DNA of 64,000 nt from Variovorax sp. PAMC26660 (GTDB taxonomy: Bacteria; Pseudomonadota; Gammaproteobacteria; Burkholderiales; Burkholderiaceae_C): positions 2,418,001 through 2,482,000 of the forward strand of contig NZ_CP060295.1 of assembly GCF_014302995.1 (NCBI RefSeq). The letters run 5' to 3'. How positions within the stretch are numbered: the stretch's first letter is position 1; each line of letters starts with the position of its first letter. Below are positions 18,099 through 30,433 of the stretch, piece after piece. The notes beneath the pieces were generated by a model. The model had not been told where the DNA came from, did no database searches, and saw nothing but the letters and a program-made list of their open reading frames with translations. The translations under genes and the position numbers were made by a program.

Positions 18099-18405
18099 GG
18101 TGATTTCCTAGTTCCCTGTTCACGCTGATCCTTCGCATGTAAAGCATGAAGAACCTGCGGGGCGCCGGGGGAGCGTGTTTGGGATGGCCCCCGAAAGACG
18201 CAATAGGTTTTCAGGGAAACCCGCAATTATCGCAAACATTGGCGCCGGGAACAATCTTCGACTGGATTTGCGGGCCTTTCACCGTCCTCGGCAGCGTGTG
18301 GATAAGGTTTTGACAAGTTAGAATGCCGGGCGCCTTCCAGCAGAGAATATCCACAATACCTATACCAAGAAATGCCCGAAGGTTTCCTCACTTTTTCAAG
18401 CGCCC
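18099..18405. promoter_or_regulatory. rpmH-dnaA intergenic region with DnaA boxes (dnaA autoregulation; possible origin element)
   Basis: This 307-bp gap carries one perfect DnaA box TGTGGATAA (18297-18305, reverse strand TTATCCACA) and a one-mismatch box ATATCCACA (18347-18355). They flank TTGACA (18309-18314) and TAGAAT (18319-18324), so the dnaA promoter probably lies between or under the boxes and is repressed by DnaA. No TAG-repeat DnaA-trio or clear AT-rich unwinding stretch is seen here, unlike the region at 58.55-59.1 kb. It also holds the rpmH promoter on the other strand, which I could not fix. Confidence 0.65.
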
Positions 18406-19785
18406 ATGTCGACTGACGGCATCGGTGAGAGCCTCTGGCAGGCCTGCGTCGACCAGCTCGCGCAGGAGCTGTCCGAGCAACAGTTCAACACCTGGATCAA
18501 GCCCCTGACAGCGCAGGTCGCCGACGACCTTTCGCGCATGACGGTGTTCGTTGCCAACCGCTTCAAACTCGACTGGATCCGGGCCCAGTACGCCGGCAAG
18601 ATCGCCGCAATGGCCGAGAAGATGTACGGCCAGCCAGTGGCTGTCGAGTTAGCGCTTGCTCCTCGCGAAGCCCCCGTGCGTTCTGCGCCTGTGGCAGTCA
18701 TGACCGAAACGGACGTGCCGCGCGACGTGGCCGGCCCGGGCGAAGAACCGGCGGCCGCCGGCTTCAAGAACCGCCTCAATTCCGGCCTCACTTTCGACAC
18801 CCTCGTCGAGGGCACGGCCAACCGCATGGCGCGCGCCGCGGCGATGCACGTGGCGGGCATGCCCGGCCATCTTTACAACCCGCTTTTCATCTACGGCGGC
18901 GTCGGCCTGGGCAAGACCCACTTGATGCACGCTGTGGGTAACCGGCTGCTGGCCGACAAGCCGGATTCCAAAGTTCTCTACATCCACGCCGAGCAATTCG
19001 TTTCGGATGTGGTCAAAGCCTATCAGCGCAAGACTTTCGATGAGTTCAAAGAGCGCTACCACTCGCTCGATCTGTTGCTGATCGACGATGTGCAGTTCTT
19101 CGCCAACAAGGACCGGACGCAGGAAGAGTTCTTCAATGCGTTCGAGGCCTTGCTCGCCAAGAAATCCCACATCGTGATGACCAGCGACACGTATCCGAAG
19201 GGGCTGGCCGACATCCACGAGCGCCTGGTGTCGCGCTTCGATTCGGGCCTCACGGTCGCCATCGAGCCGCCCGAACTCGAAATGCGCGTGGCCATCCTGA
19301 TCAACAAGGCACGCGCCGAATCGGCCGAAATGCCGGAAGAAGTGGCCTTTTTCGTCGCCAAGAACGTGCGCTCCAACGTGCGCGAACTCGAAGGCGCGCT
19401 GCGCAAGATCCTGGCTTACTCGCGTTTCAACCAGAAGGAGATCTCGATCGCCCTGGCGCGCGAGGCGCTGCGCGACCTGCTGTCGATCCAGAATCGGCAG
19501 ATCTCGGTCGAAAATATCCAGAAGACGGTGGCCGACTACTACAAGATCAAGGTCGCCGACATGTACAGCAAGAAACGCCCGGCCAGCATTGCGCGGCCAC
19601 GGCAGATCGCGATGTACCTGGCCAAGGAACTCACGCAGAAAAGCCTGCCGGAAATCGGCGAGCTGTTCGGCGGGCGCGACCACACGACGGTGCTGCACGC
19701 GGTGCGCAAGATTTCGGGCGAGCGCCAGCAGCTCACCGAGCTCAACCAGCAGCTCCACGTGCTCGAACAGACGCTCAAGGGCTGA
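18406..19785 (+). CDS. dnaA: Chromosomal replication initiator DnaA
   Basis: A 459-residue initiator AAA+ protein. Domain I is at residues 1-85 ([22 protein letters not shown]), followed by a short linker. Domain III has Walker [10 protein letters not shown] and Walker [11 protein letters not shown], plus sensor 2. Domain IV carries the DNA-binding signature [15 protein letters not shown] at the C-terminus. All key residues are present. ATG 18406 gives the standard N-terminus. It is first in the dnaA-dnaN-gyrB row. Confidence 0.97.
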   Translation: MSTDGIGESLWQACVDQLAQELSEQQFNTWIKPLTAQVADDLSRMTVFVANRFKLDWIRAQYAGKIAAMAEKMYGQPVAVELALAPREAPVRSAPVAVMTETDVPRDVAGPGEEPAAAGFKNRLNSGLTFDTLVEGTANRMARAAAMHVAGMPGHLYNPLFIYGGVGLGKTHLMHAVGNRLLADKPDSKVLYIHAEQFVSDVVKAYQRKTFDEFKERYHSLDLLLIDDVQFFANKDRTQEEFFNAFEALLAKKSHIVMTSDTYPKGLADIHERLVSRFDSGLTVAIEPPELEMRVAILINKARAESAEMPEEVAFFVAKNVRSNVRELEGALRKILAYSRFNQKEISIALAREALRDLLSIQNRQISVENIQKTVADYYKIKVADMYSKKRPASIARPRQIAMYLAKELTQKSLPEIGELFGGRDHTTVLHAVRKISGERQQLTELNQQLHVLEQTLKG

Positions 19786-19908
19786 AGCCGGATGTCGTTC
19801 AAAGTGTCCCTTCGGACAGCGGAGAATGGCGCCTTCGACGGGGCGGGTGAGGCTCCGATCTACGACTACCAAGCAGATTCAAAGAGATAAGAGAAGAGGT
19901 AAGCACAC

Positions 19909-21015
19909 ATGATCGTTTTGAAGGCAACCCAAGACAAAGTCCTCGCCGCGCTGCAGTCGGTGGCGGGCATCGTGGAGCGGCGCCATACCTTGCCGATCCT
20001 GGCGAACGTGCTGATCCGCAAGACCGGCGGCCAGCTGCAGCTGACCACCAGCGACCTCGAAATCCAGATCCGCACCACCGCCGAGCTCGGCGGCGACGAA
20101 GGCAACTTCACCACCACCATCGGCGCGCGCAAGCTCATCGACATCCTGCGCACCATGCCGTCCGACCAGACCGTGAGCCTCGAATCGAGCGCAAGCAAGC
20201 TGGTGCTCAAAGGTGGCAAGAGCCGCTTCACGCTGCAGTCGCTGCCCGCCGAAGACTTTCCGCTGGTGCAGGAAGCCGCCAATTTCGGCCCTGTGTTCAG
20301 CGTGCCGCAAAAGACGCTGAAGGACCTGCTCTCGCAGGTGTCCTTCGCAATGGCCGTGCACGACATCCGCTATTACCTGAACGGCATCCTGTTCGTTGCC
20401 GAAGGCAAGCAGTTGAGTCTGGTGGCCACCGACGGCCACCGCCTGGCTTTCTCTTCCGCCACGCTCGACGTCGAAGTGCCGCGGCAAGAAGTGATTCTTC
20501 CGCGCAAGACCGTGCTGGAAATGCAACGCCTGCTGTCGGACGCCGAAGGCGCCATCGAGATGCAGTTCGCGAACAACCAGGCCAAGTTCAGCTTCGGCGG
20601 CATGGAGTTCGTCACCAAGCTGGTCGAGGGCAAGTTCCCCGACTACAACCGCGTGATTCCGAAGAACCACAAGAACACTGTCACCCTGGGCCGCGCGCCG
20701 CTGCTGGCCAGCCTGCAGCGCACCGCCATCCTGACCAGCGAGAAGTTCAAGGGCGTGCGCCTGAACATCGAGCCGGGCACGCTGCGCATTGCATCGAACA
20801 ACGCCGAGCAGGAAGAAGCCCAGGACGAACTCGACATCGACTACGGCGGCGACGCCATCGAGATCGGCTTCAACGTCACCTACCTGATCGACGCGCTGTC
20901 GAACATGGACCAGGACATGGTCAAGCTGGACCTGGCCGACTCCAACAGTTCGGCCTTGTTAACCATCCCCGAGAACGCATCTTTCAAGTACGTCGTCATG
21001 CCGATGCGTATCTAG
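19909..21015 (+). CDS. dnaN: DNA polymerase III sliding clamp (beta subunit)
   Basis: A 368-residue clamp of three similar domains that encircles DNA and tethers polymerase III. The N-terminus MIVLKATQDKVLAALQSVAGIVERRHTLPIL and the C-terminal VMPMRI are diagnostic; the C-terminus contributes to the hydrophobic cleft for clamp-binding motifs. It is 123 bp downstream of dnaA, with no terminator seen between them, so co-transcription is likely. Confidence 0.97.
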   Translation: MIVLKATQDKVLAALQSVAGIVERRHTLPILANVLIRKTGGQLQLTTSDLEIQIRTTAELGGDEGNFTTTIGARKLIDILRTMPSDQTVSLESSASKLVLKGGKSRFTLQSLPAEDFPLVQEAANFGPVFSVPQKTLKDLLSQVSFAMAVHDIRYYLNGILFVAEGKQLSLVATDGHRLAFSSATLDVEVPRQEVILPRKTVLEMQRLLSDAEGAIEMQFANNQAKFSFGGMEFVTKLVEGKFPDYNRVIPKNHKNTVTLGRAPLLASLQRTAILTSEKFKGVRLNIEPGTLRIASNNAEQEEAQDELDIDYGGDAIEIGFNVTYLIDALSNMDQDMVKLDLADSNSSALLTIPENASFKYVVMPMRI

Positions 21016-21137
21016 CAGACAGACCACACAGCGCCTTGCGCACACAGCCCGCGGCCCTCCGCGGGTTTGCGCTTTCAAGAGGCGATGAATTGAGCTTTTG
21101 AGAGCCCGAAAAATCACGTGAATGCCGTGAGAGATAG

Positions 21138-23771
<2,634 letters not shown>

Positions 23772-23797
23772 GCCGTCCAGGCTTCCCAGCACCCCAG

Positions 23798-23824
23798 AAC
23801 GCCCGGCCTTTGCCGGGCGTTTTG
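23798..23824 (+). terminator. Intrinsic terminator after gyrB
   Basis: AACGCCCGGC-CTT-TGCCGGGCGTTTT forms a strong stem followed by T residues, 27 bp past the gyrB stop. It isolates gyrB from the Clp-like operon, which therefore needs its own promoter in the remaining ~70 bp; I could not identify one with confidence. Confidence 0.8.
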
Positions 23825-23894
23825 CTTGGCGGATGTGTCAAATCCTTGAGGCAGAATCTCCGCCAATTTCGTTCGCGCCCACAGGACTCCTCCC

Positions 23895-26800
23895 ATTCCC
23901 TCCAGCCTCGCCTTCTTCGAACTGACCACCGTGGCCGGCGAGACCGTCGTCACCTCGCTGGCCTTTCCCGAGATGGCGTGGCTCGGCAGCAGCGCGCATG
24001 CAATGGCGCGGCGCATGACGCAGGCGGTGCAGTCGCATCTGATCGACAAGGGCCGCTATCTCGAGGCCGTGCAGATCAGCGACCCGCCGGCATTCGAGCG
24101 GCATGAGTTCGAGGTCGACCTGCAGGGTGGCAGCGACCCGCTGCTGCACCCGCCGCGCCGCTGCCGACATGTCGCGTTTCTATCCAGCGGCCCGGCGAAC
24201 ACGCCCTGCATCGGCTACGTCCCCGCGCTGGGCATCGTCGCGCTCGCCGAGGCGGAGCGCCTGCGCGAAGCCGTGAGCGAGGCCATCGTGCTCGAACACC
24301 GCCGCACCGGCCGGCAGACCGACGTGCGTCGCCAGGTGGCCGCCCAATGGTTCGAACAGGTCGAGCTGGCGCAATTGCCGCTCGACCTCGTGTTCCACAG
24401 CGCCGAAGCCCTGCGCAAGCTGAAGGACGATCGCGCCAAGCCGCTGCTTCCCACGGTGGCCGACGAAATGAGCATCGGCTCGCGCACCGCCGTCGGGCTG
24501 GCTGTGCCGCTGACAGCGCTGAAGCGTGCAGCGGAAGGCCGGTTCGCGCGCAGCGTGTTGATCGTCGGCTCGGAAAGCAGCGGCAAGACGGCGCTGATCC
24601 ATCAGTACACACGCGAGCGCCGCGACCGTGCCGCCGGTTCTCCGTGGGAAACCAGCGCGGCACGGCTCATCCAGGGCCTGACGCGCGACGGCAGCTGGCA
24701 GCAGGCGCTGACCACGCTGTGCCGTGAACTGGCCGCGCGCGAGGTGGTGCTGTACGTCGGCCACCTGGCCGAGCTGTTCGAGGTCGGCCAGTACCAGGGC
24801 AACAGCATCAGCCTGGGCGATGCCTTGCGCGAGCCGCTGGCACGCGGCCAGTTGATGCTGCTGGCCGAAGCCACGCCCGCTGAACTCTCGCAGATCGACC
24901 TGCGCAGCCCCGGCTTCTCGGCGCTGTTTCAGACGGTGCGCCTGCCTGAACTGCCCGAGGCCGAGCAGGAGCGCACGATGCTCACCGCGGTGGCGGCCCT
25001 GGCGGCCGAACACCGTGTCGAGGTCTCGCCCGATGCGGTGTCCGAGCTGATCGCGCTCCAGCGCCGCTTCTCGCCGTACTCGGGCTTCCCGGGCAAGGGC
25101 ATCCGCTTCTTCGAGGAGTTGATCCTGCACATGCGCGGCCAGCAAGGCGCAGTGATCGGGCGCGATGACGCGCTCGCCGCGTTCTGCGCCGAGACCGGCA
25201 TGCCGCGGCGCATGCTCGACGCGCGCCTGCCGCTCTCGCTCGACGAAGTCGAAGGCTTCTTCCGCAGTCGTCTGTTCGGCCAGCCCGAGGCACTGTCCAT
25301 CGTGACGAACCTGCTTGTCACCACCAAGGCCGGGCTTGCGCGCGGCGGCAAGCCGATCGCGTCGATGCTGCTGATCGGCCCGACCGGTGTGGGCAAGACG
25401 GAGACGGCCAAGGCACTGGCCGAGTTCATGTTCGGCGACCCGCACCGCATGATCCGCATCGACATGAGCGAATACGCCGACCCGGCCGCCGTGCTGCGCC
25501 TGCTCGGCGATCTCGGCGGCGACGAGGGTGTGTTGATCGGCGCGGTGCGGCGCCAGCCGTTCTCCGTGGTGCTCTTCGACGAACTCGAAAAGGCCCACCC
25601 CAGTTTCTTCGATCTGCTGCTGCAGGTGCTCGGAGAAGGCCGCCTGACCGGCGGCGACGGCCTCACCGCCAACTTCTGCGGCAGCTTTGTGGTGATGACG
25701 TCGAACCTGGGCGCCGAGGCGATGCAGCGCATGCCGATGGGCCTGGGCGCGGTGCGCGGCGATCCGCGCGCTCACTTCGAGCAGGCGGTGCAACAGGCCT
25801 TGCGCCCCGAACTGTTCAATCGCATCGACCACATCGTGCCCTTCGCCACGTTGTCGGCCGCCGAGCGCGCGCCGATCTTCGGCCGCGAGATGACGCTGCT
25901 GCGCAAGCGGGAAGGCCTGCTCGAACGCAGCGCTGAAATGACGCTCGACGACGGCGTCGCCGCCCGTCTCGCCGCGCTGCCCGGCGACGAACGCTATGGC
26001 GCCCGCGACGTGCAGCGCGTGCTGCGCCAGCAACTGCTGCTGCCGCTCGCGCATGCGCTGTCGCCGCATGCCTACGTCACGCCGCTGGCTGTGCGGATCG
26101 GCACGGGCGAAGCCGGCCAGCCGCTCGGCGTGCGCGTCGACCCGCTGCAGCGCCCGATCGACAACGCGCCACTGCTGACCGCCGAGGCATTGGCCGACGC
26201 GCGCCGCCATTGGCAGCGCGTTACCGAAGGTCCGCTCTTCGTGAACCTGGTGAACCACGTGTTCCGCCTCGACGACGAACGGCGCCGCTACGAAAAAAAG
26301 CGCCACCGCGCACCGCACCTGCCACATTGGGACGGCACGCCGTCCGCCAGCCGCGCACGCACGCTGAGCGCTGTGCAGCAGACGGCGCAGGGCTTGTTCG
26401 CCGAGATCATGTCGCTCGAGGGTCAAGCCCTGCTCGCGTTGGTCGGCGAGTCCGATGCGCCGCCCGACATCGCCGCGTGGCGCGCCGGCTTCACCGCGTT
26501 CAAGCAGCAGGCCTTCCATGCGGTGCGGCCCGACAGCGGGGTCTGCACCGTGGGCCTCTACGCCGCACCGGCATTGGCCACCACGCTGCATGACGCGTGG
26601 TGCGAACTCGCGGCGCTCGCCGGTTTCGAATTCCGCTCGCAGGTGGTCCGGCTCGGCGACGAGCCCCGCAAGCCCGCGCCGCCCGCCGACACCGAGGCGC
26701 GCGATGAAAAGCGCGAGGAGAAAACCGATGACGAGGCACAGCCCAGCCCGTACCTGAAATTTCCCTGGCCGCAGGCATCGGGCCGCAAGAGCCTGATCGT

Positions 26801-27134
26801 GGGCTTCGAGATCGAACTCAAGGGCCCCGCGGTGTCCGACTACTTCCGCCAAGAAAGCGGCGTCTGGCGCATCTGGGTCGGTGACCGCAACAAATCCGAC
26901 GCCTGGGTCTCGGTGCGCAGCGGCACGCTCTCGGGCTTCAAGACGCCGCACAACGTGCATCGCCAGCACTTCTTCGACGGCCGGCCCGTGCACCGCGTTC
27001 TCAGGGAAGGCGTGCTGGCCGCGCAGCAGACCGACTGGCGCGCCCCGTTCCCGGATGCGCCCGCGTGGAAGCACGCGCTCGACGCCCAGTTCGACGTGCT
27101 GATGGATCGCATGCTGCTCGGGGAGGACGACTGA
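23895..27134 (+). CDS. Clp-like double AAA+ ATPase with C-terminal release-factor-like domain (system protein A)
   Basis: A ~1079-residue protein, first of three paralogs. Numbered from the proposed ATT start: an N-terminal domain shared with B and C (1-175); D1 with Walker A GSESSGKT (225-232) but a ruined Walker B (VVLYVGH, ~284-290) and no arginine finger (SPGFSALF); D2 of ClpA/B type and intact (Walker A GPTGVGKT 495-502, Walker B VVLFDE, sensor 1 TSN, arginine finger RPELFNR, sensor-2 GAR ~702). No GYVG pore loop or ClpB coiled-coil M domain is seen. Residues ~878-993 resemble the release-factor PCRF domain (WCELAALAGFEF, then KSLIVGFEIELKGPAV...ESGVWRIW), split by an acidic linker. The start is inferred: GTG 23931 is the first common start codon, but ATT 23895 has AGGA at 8-nt spacing and restores residues aligning to protein C. 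Function is unknown; ATP-driven remodelling is predicted. Confidence 0.75.
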   Translation: MPSSLAFFELTTVAGETVVTSLAFPEMAWLGSSAHAMARRMTQAVQSHLIDKGRYLEAVQISDPPAFERHEFEVDLQGGSDPLLHPPRRCRHVAFLSSGPANTPCIGYVPALGIVALAEAERLREAVSEAIVLEHRRTGRQTDVRRQVAAQWFEQVELAQLPLDLVFHSAEALRKLKDDRAKPLLPTVADEMSIGSRTAVGLAVPLTALKRAAEGRFARSVLIVGSESSGKTALIHQYTRERRDRAAGSPWETSAARLIQGLTRDGSWQQALTTLCRELAAREVVLYVGHLAELFEVGQYQGNSISLGDALREPLARGQLMLLAEATPAELSQIDLRSPGFSALFQTVRLPELPEAEQERTMLTAVAALAAEHRVEVSPDAVSELIALQRRFSPYSGFPGKGIRFFEELILHMRGQQGAVIGRDDALAAFCAETGMPRRMLDARLPLSLDEVEGFFRSRLFGQPEALSIVTNLLVTTKAGLARGGKPIASMLLIGPTGVGKTETAKALAEFMFGDPHRMIRIDMSEYADPAAVLRLLGDLGGDEGVLIGAVRRQPFSVVLFDELEKAHPSFFDLLLQVLGEGRLTGGDGLTANFCGSFVVMTSNLGAEAMQRMPMGLGAVRGDPRAHFEQAVQQALRPELFNRIDHIVPFATLSAAERAPIFGREMTLLRKREGLLERSAEMTLDDGVAARLAALPGDERYGARDVQRVLRQQLLLPLAHALSPHAYVTPLAVRIGTGEAGQPLGVRVDPLQRPIDNAPLLTAEALADARRHWQRVTEGPLFVNLVNHVFRLDDERRRYEKKRHRAPHLPHWDGTPSASRARTLSAVQQTAQGLFAEIMSLEGQALLALVGESDAPPDIAAWRAGFTAFKQQAFHAVRPDSGVCTVGLYAAPALATTLHDAWCELAALAGFEFRSQVVRLGDEPRKPAPPADTEARDEKREEKTDDEAQPSPYLKFPWPQASGRKSLIVGFEIELKGPAVSDYFRQESGVWRIWVGDRNKSDAWVSVRSGTLSGFKTPHNVHRQHFFDGRPVHRVLREGVLAAQQTDWRAPFPDAPAWKHALDAQFDVLMDRMLLGEDD

Positions 27135-30100
27135 TGAGCGGACGCGGCAGCCTGCGCATTCCGGTTTTCGTCACGCATCGAAAGGAAGCGGGCTACCGGC
27201 TGCGCTGCCTGTTCTTGCCGGAAATCGATGCGACGGCCATGCGCTACGAAGCGGCGCTGAACAAGCTGCGCCAGGCCGTCGTGCATCACTTCCGTGGCAC
27301 GCGCAGCACGCGCGCCACGCTCGACGAGCGCCTGTGGCTCGGCTTCGCACCCGAACTGCGTTTCGAGCTCGTGCCGCTGGGCTTCGACAGCGGCCGCCGC
27401 TGGGTCGAGGGCGCGTTTGCCGCGGCCCACTTCACGGTCGGCGGACGCCGCTACGCCTGCCTGCCGCAGCTCGACGGCACGGTGGCCGACCTCGGCGAAT
27501 CGCACCTCGACAAGGCGCAGCGCACCGAGCGGTTGGTGGCCAGCATCCAGGCCTGGTTCCGCGAGCAGCGCAAGGAGCGGGGCGACGCTTTCGACCCGCA
27601 ACGCTACCTGGCCGCGCCCAATGACGAACTCGGCGAGCTCGAAATCTCGATGCACCTGGCGCAGGGGCGCTTCCCGTTCGAGAGCGAGCACGACCTGCGC
27701 GCCGCGTTGCGCGACGACGGCATCGGCGACGGGCCGACCGAGATGGCGCGCGCCGCCGTCGACCTGAACGATCTCTACCCGGACGAACTGACCCAGGCGA
27801 TCCTGCGTGACGACGCGATCGAGGAACTGGGCCGCGCGATCTACCGGCCCGACGGCGGTGCCGGAGCCATCGTGCTCGTGGGTCCGCGCGGCGCCGGCAA
27901 GACGGCGCTGGTGCACGGCGCGCTGCGGCAATTCATGGCCTCCGAGACCGGCCGCGACCGCGCGAAGCTGCAGAAGATCTGGCATCTCGACCCGATGCGC
28001 GTGATCTCCGGCATGAGCGTGATCGGCCAATGGCAACGCCGCATGGCCGTGCTGCTGCAGCACCTGCAGTTCCGCCTGCGCGACGATTTCCGCATTGCCA
28101 GGCCCGACCATCTGTACTGCGACAACCTCGTCGCGTTGCTGGCGATCGGCAAGAGTTCGCAGAACACATTGACGCTGGCCGATGTGCTGCGCCCGCTGCT
28201 CGAAAAGCGCGCCTTCACCATGATTGGCGAGGCCACGCCCGAGGCCTGGCAGAAAGTGCAGCAGCGCGACCGCCGTTTTGCCGACCTTTTTCGCGTGATC
28301 CGCGTCGAGCCGCCATCGCGCGAGGCGGCCATCCGCATCGTCGGCTGGCGCCGTGCCGAGCTGGAGCGCCAGCACGAGTGCCGCATCGCTGCCGGCGCGG
28401 TGGCCGAGCTGCTGAAAATGGAGCGCCGCTTCGCCGCCGACGAGGTGCTGCCGGGCTCCGCGATCCGCGTGCTCGACCGGCTTGCCGTGCGCCACGCGCG
28501 CGGAGAGGTCGGCCGCGCCGAAGTGCTGGCCGCGTACACCGCGGCGTACCACTTCCGCGAGAAGCTGTTCTCCCGCCAGATCGGCCTGGCACCGGCGGAA
28601 GCCGCGGCGCATTTCGCGGCACGGTTGATCGGCCAGCCCGAGGCGCGCGCGCAACTGGTCGATGTCGTCGCGCTGATCAAGTCCGGCCTCGCGGCGCCTG
28701 GCAAGCCCCTGTCTTCGTTGCTCTTCATCGGACCGACCGGCGTCGGCAAGAGCGAGGCGGCGAAGCTGCTTGCCGACTTCCTGTTCGAGGACGAAGGCGG
28801 CCTGGTGCGCTTCGATATGAACGAATACGTCGACGGCGACGCGACTGGCCGCCTGATCGGCGACGCCTACCGTCCCGACGGCCAGCTCACCGCCGCCGTT
28901 CGCCAGCGCCGCGCCTGTGTGCTGTTGCTCGACGAGATCGAGAAAGCCCATCCGTCCGTGCACGACCTGCTGCTGCAGGTGCTCGGCGAGGGCCGGCTGA
29001 CCGATGCGCTGGGCCGCACCACCGACTTCTCTCAATGCGTGGTCGTGCTCACCTCGAACCTCGGCGCCAGCGCGGCAAGCCGCCACACCGGCTTCGTGCG
29101 GCAACAAGCCGATGTGGCGCACACCTACCGCGAGGCGGTCGAGCGCTTCTTCCGGCCCGAATTCCTGAACCGCATCGACCAGGTCGTAGGCTTCACGCCG
29201 CTGGGTGCGGACGACATCGCCGCCATCGCCCGGCTGCAGCTGGAGCGCGTGCTGGCACGCGACGGCTTCGTGCGCAGGCTGACCTTCCTGAACGTCTCGG
29301 CGCAGGCGCTGGATCATCTGGCGCGGCTCGGGCATGACGAGGCGCTTGGCGCGCGGGCGCTGAAGCGCGGCATCGAGCGTGCATTGACGCAGCCCATCGC
29401 GCAGCGCCTGGCGGCTTCGCACAGCGGCCAGCCGATGCTGCTGGACGTGGCCTTCGGCGAGGGCGGGCTGACGACCCGCGCCACTGTGCTCGACTACGCC
29501 ACGCGGCGCACGGTCCCGCTGCCGGAAGACATCGGCTCGGCCGCCGGCTACCAGGCACTGGCAACCAACGCCGACGCGCTGCACGAACGCCTGCGTGCGC
29601 AGCTCGACGCAGCGCCGGCAGAGCCCGAATCGCTGGCGTTGCGTGCGCTGCAAGTGCGGCTGGACCCGCTGCGCGAGGTGCTGGCACGCCGCAACTGGGA
29701 TCTTTCGGAGCACCGTGTCGCGCCGGGACGCACTGTCAGGCAAAGCCCGCCACGGCCACGCGAATGGCGCCAGACGGGCCACCAGCAGGTGCTCGACGAG
29801 TTGATAGCGCAGCAGGACATGCGGGAATTCTTCGAGCAACTGTTTGCGGGCGCGTCGCCAGTGCGCGGCATGGACACCGAACTCGTGCGCTGGCAGCTCG
29901 AGATTGACCAGTTAGCGGGCCGCGCCGACAGCCTCGGCCGGCATGGCATCGAGCGCGTGGCGGTGGAAATCGTGCCGCTGCAGACCGGCGCCGGCGAGGC
30001 CACAGTCGAGACTGCGTGGGCCGACTACGCAACGCTGATCGCGCAGCTCGATCTGCACGAACTGCCGTCGCCGCGCGCCGGCGTGCGTTGCTTCGAGGGC

Positions 30101-30412
30101 ATCGGCCTGCGCGACGCATTCAGCGGGGAATGCGGCATTCATCTCTGGTACGCCGGCGACGACCGGCCGTTGCCGCTGGCGGTGCGGCTGCTGTCCGCAG
30201 AGCAGGCAGCGCCCGATGCGGCGCCGACACCGCTGCCCACAGAGATCGTGCGCATCCGCCTCGAACCCGCGCGACCCGGCGACCATCGGCGCCTGACCGA
30301 TCTGCGCTCCGGCCGCGTGCGCAAGTTCAGCGGCTCGCTCACCGAAGAAGACTGGCGCCTGCTGCTGTGGGACGGCCGTGCTGCGGCCCGCACACCCGCA
30401 GCACAGGACTGA
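27134..30412 (+). CDS. Clp-like double AAA+ ATPase with C-terminal release-factor-like domain (system protein B)
   Basis: A 1092-residue paralog of A; its ATG shares one base with A's stop (TGATG) and has GGAGG upstream. The N-terminal domain is at 1-230. D1 has a good Walker A (GPRGAGKT 250-257), but the Walker B glutamate is Asn (LYCDNL, D330 N331) and the finger position reads DRRFADLF. D2 is intact (GPTGVGKS 533-540, LLLDEIEKAH with D600 E601, sensor-1 N642, arginine finger R680, GAR 739-741). After D2 comes a ~110-residue helical stretch and a domain at ~935-1007 that resembles PCRF (VAVEIVPLQTGAGEATVETAWADY, then GIGLRDAF...GIHLWY) but with no GGQ. Overlap with A and 21-bp spacing to C suggest a fixed-ratio complex. 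Role unknown. Confidence 0.75.
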   Translation: MSGRGSLRIPVFVTHRKEAGYRLRCLFLPEIDATAMRYEAALNKLRQAVVHHFRGTRSTRATLDERLWLGFAPELRFELVPLGFDSGRRWVEGAFAAAHFTVGGRRYACLPQLDGTVADLGESHLDKAQRTERLVASIQAWFREQRKERGDAFDPQRYLAAPNDELGELEISMHLAQGRFPFESEHDLRAALRDDGIGDGPTEMARAAVDLNDLYPDELTQAILRDDAIEELGRAIYRPDGGAGAIVLVGPRGAGKTALVHGALRQFMASETGRDRAKLQKIWHLDPMRVISGMSVIGQWQRRMAVLLQHLQFRLRDDFRIARPDHLYCDNLVALLAIGKSSQNTLTLADVLRPLLEKRAFTMIGEATPEAWQKVQQRDRRFADLFRVIRVEPPSREAAIRIVGWRRAELERQHECRIAAGAVAELLKMERRFAADEVLPGSAIRVLDRLAVRHARGEVGRAEVLAAYTAAYHFREKLFSRQIGLAPAEAAAHFAARLIGQPEARAQLVDVVALIKSGLAAPGKPLSSLLFIGPTGVGKSEAAKLLADFLFEDEGGLVRFDMNEYVDGDATGRLIGDAYRPDGQLTAAVRQRRACVLLLDEIEKAHPSVHDLLLQVLGEGRLTDALGRTTDFSQCVVVLTSNLGASAASRHTGFVRQQADVAHTYREAVERFFRPEFLNRIDQVVGFTPLGADDIAAIARLQLERVLARDGFVRRLTFLNVSAQALDHLARLGHDEALGARALKRGIERALTQPIAQRLAASHSGQPMLLDVAFGEGGLTTRATVLDYATRRTVPLPEDIGSAAGYQALATNADALHERLRAQLDAAPAEPESLALRALQVRLDPLREVLARRNWDLSEHRVAPGRTVRQSPPRPREWRQTGHQQVLDELIAQQDMREFFEQLFAGASPVRGMDTELVRWQLEIDQLAGRADSLGRHGIERVAVEIVPLQTGAGEATVETAWADYATLIAQLDLHELPSPRAGVRCFEGIGLRDAFSGECGIHLWYAGDDRPLPLAVRLLSAEQAAPDAAPTPLPTEIVRIRLEPARPGDHRRLTDLRSGRVRKFSGSLTEEDWRLLLWDGRAAARTPAAQD

Positions 30413-30433
30413 AAGAAAAAGACCCGCATCCGC

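Noticed and set aside
18099..18405. This gap as the certain replication origin because it lies next to dnaA.
   Set aside because: It has DnaA boxes but no unwinding tract or trio array; a better-formed set is at 58.6-59.0 kb. I keep both as candidates.
26500..30412. A complete peptide-release function (GGQ motif) in the tails of A and B.
   Set aside because: No GGQ or its flanking domain was found, so only a binding or docking role can be suggested.
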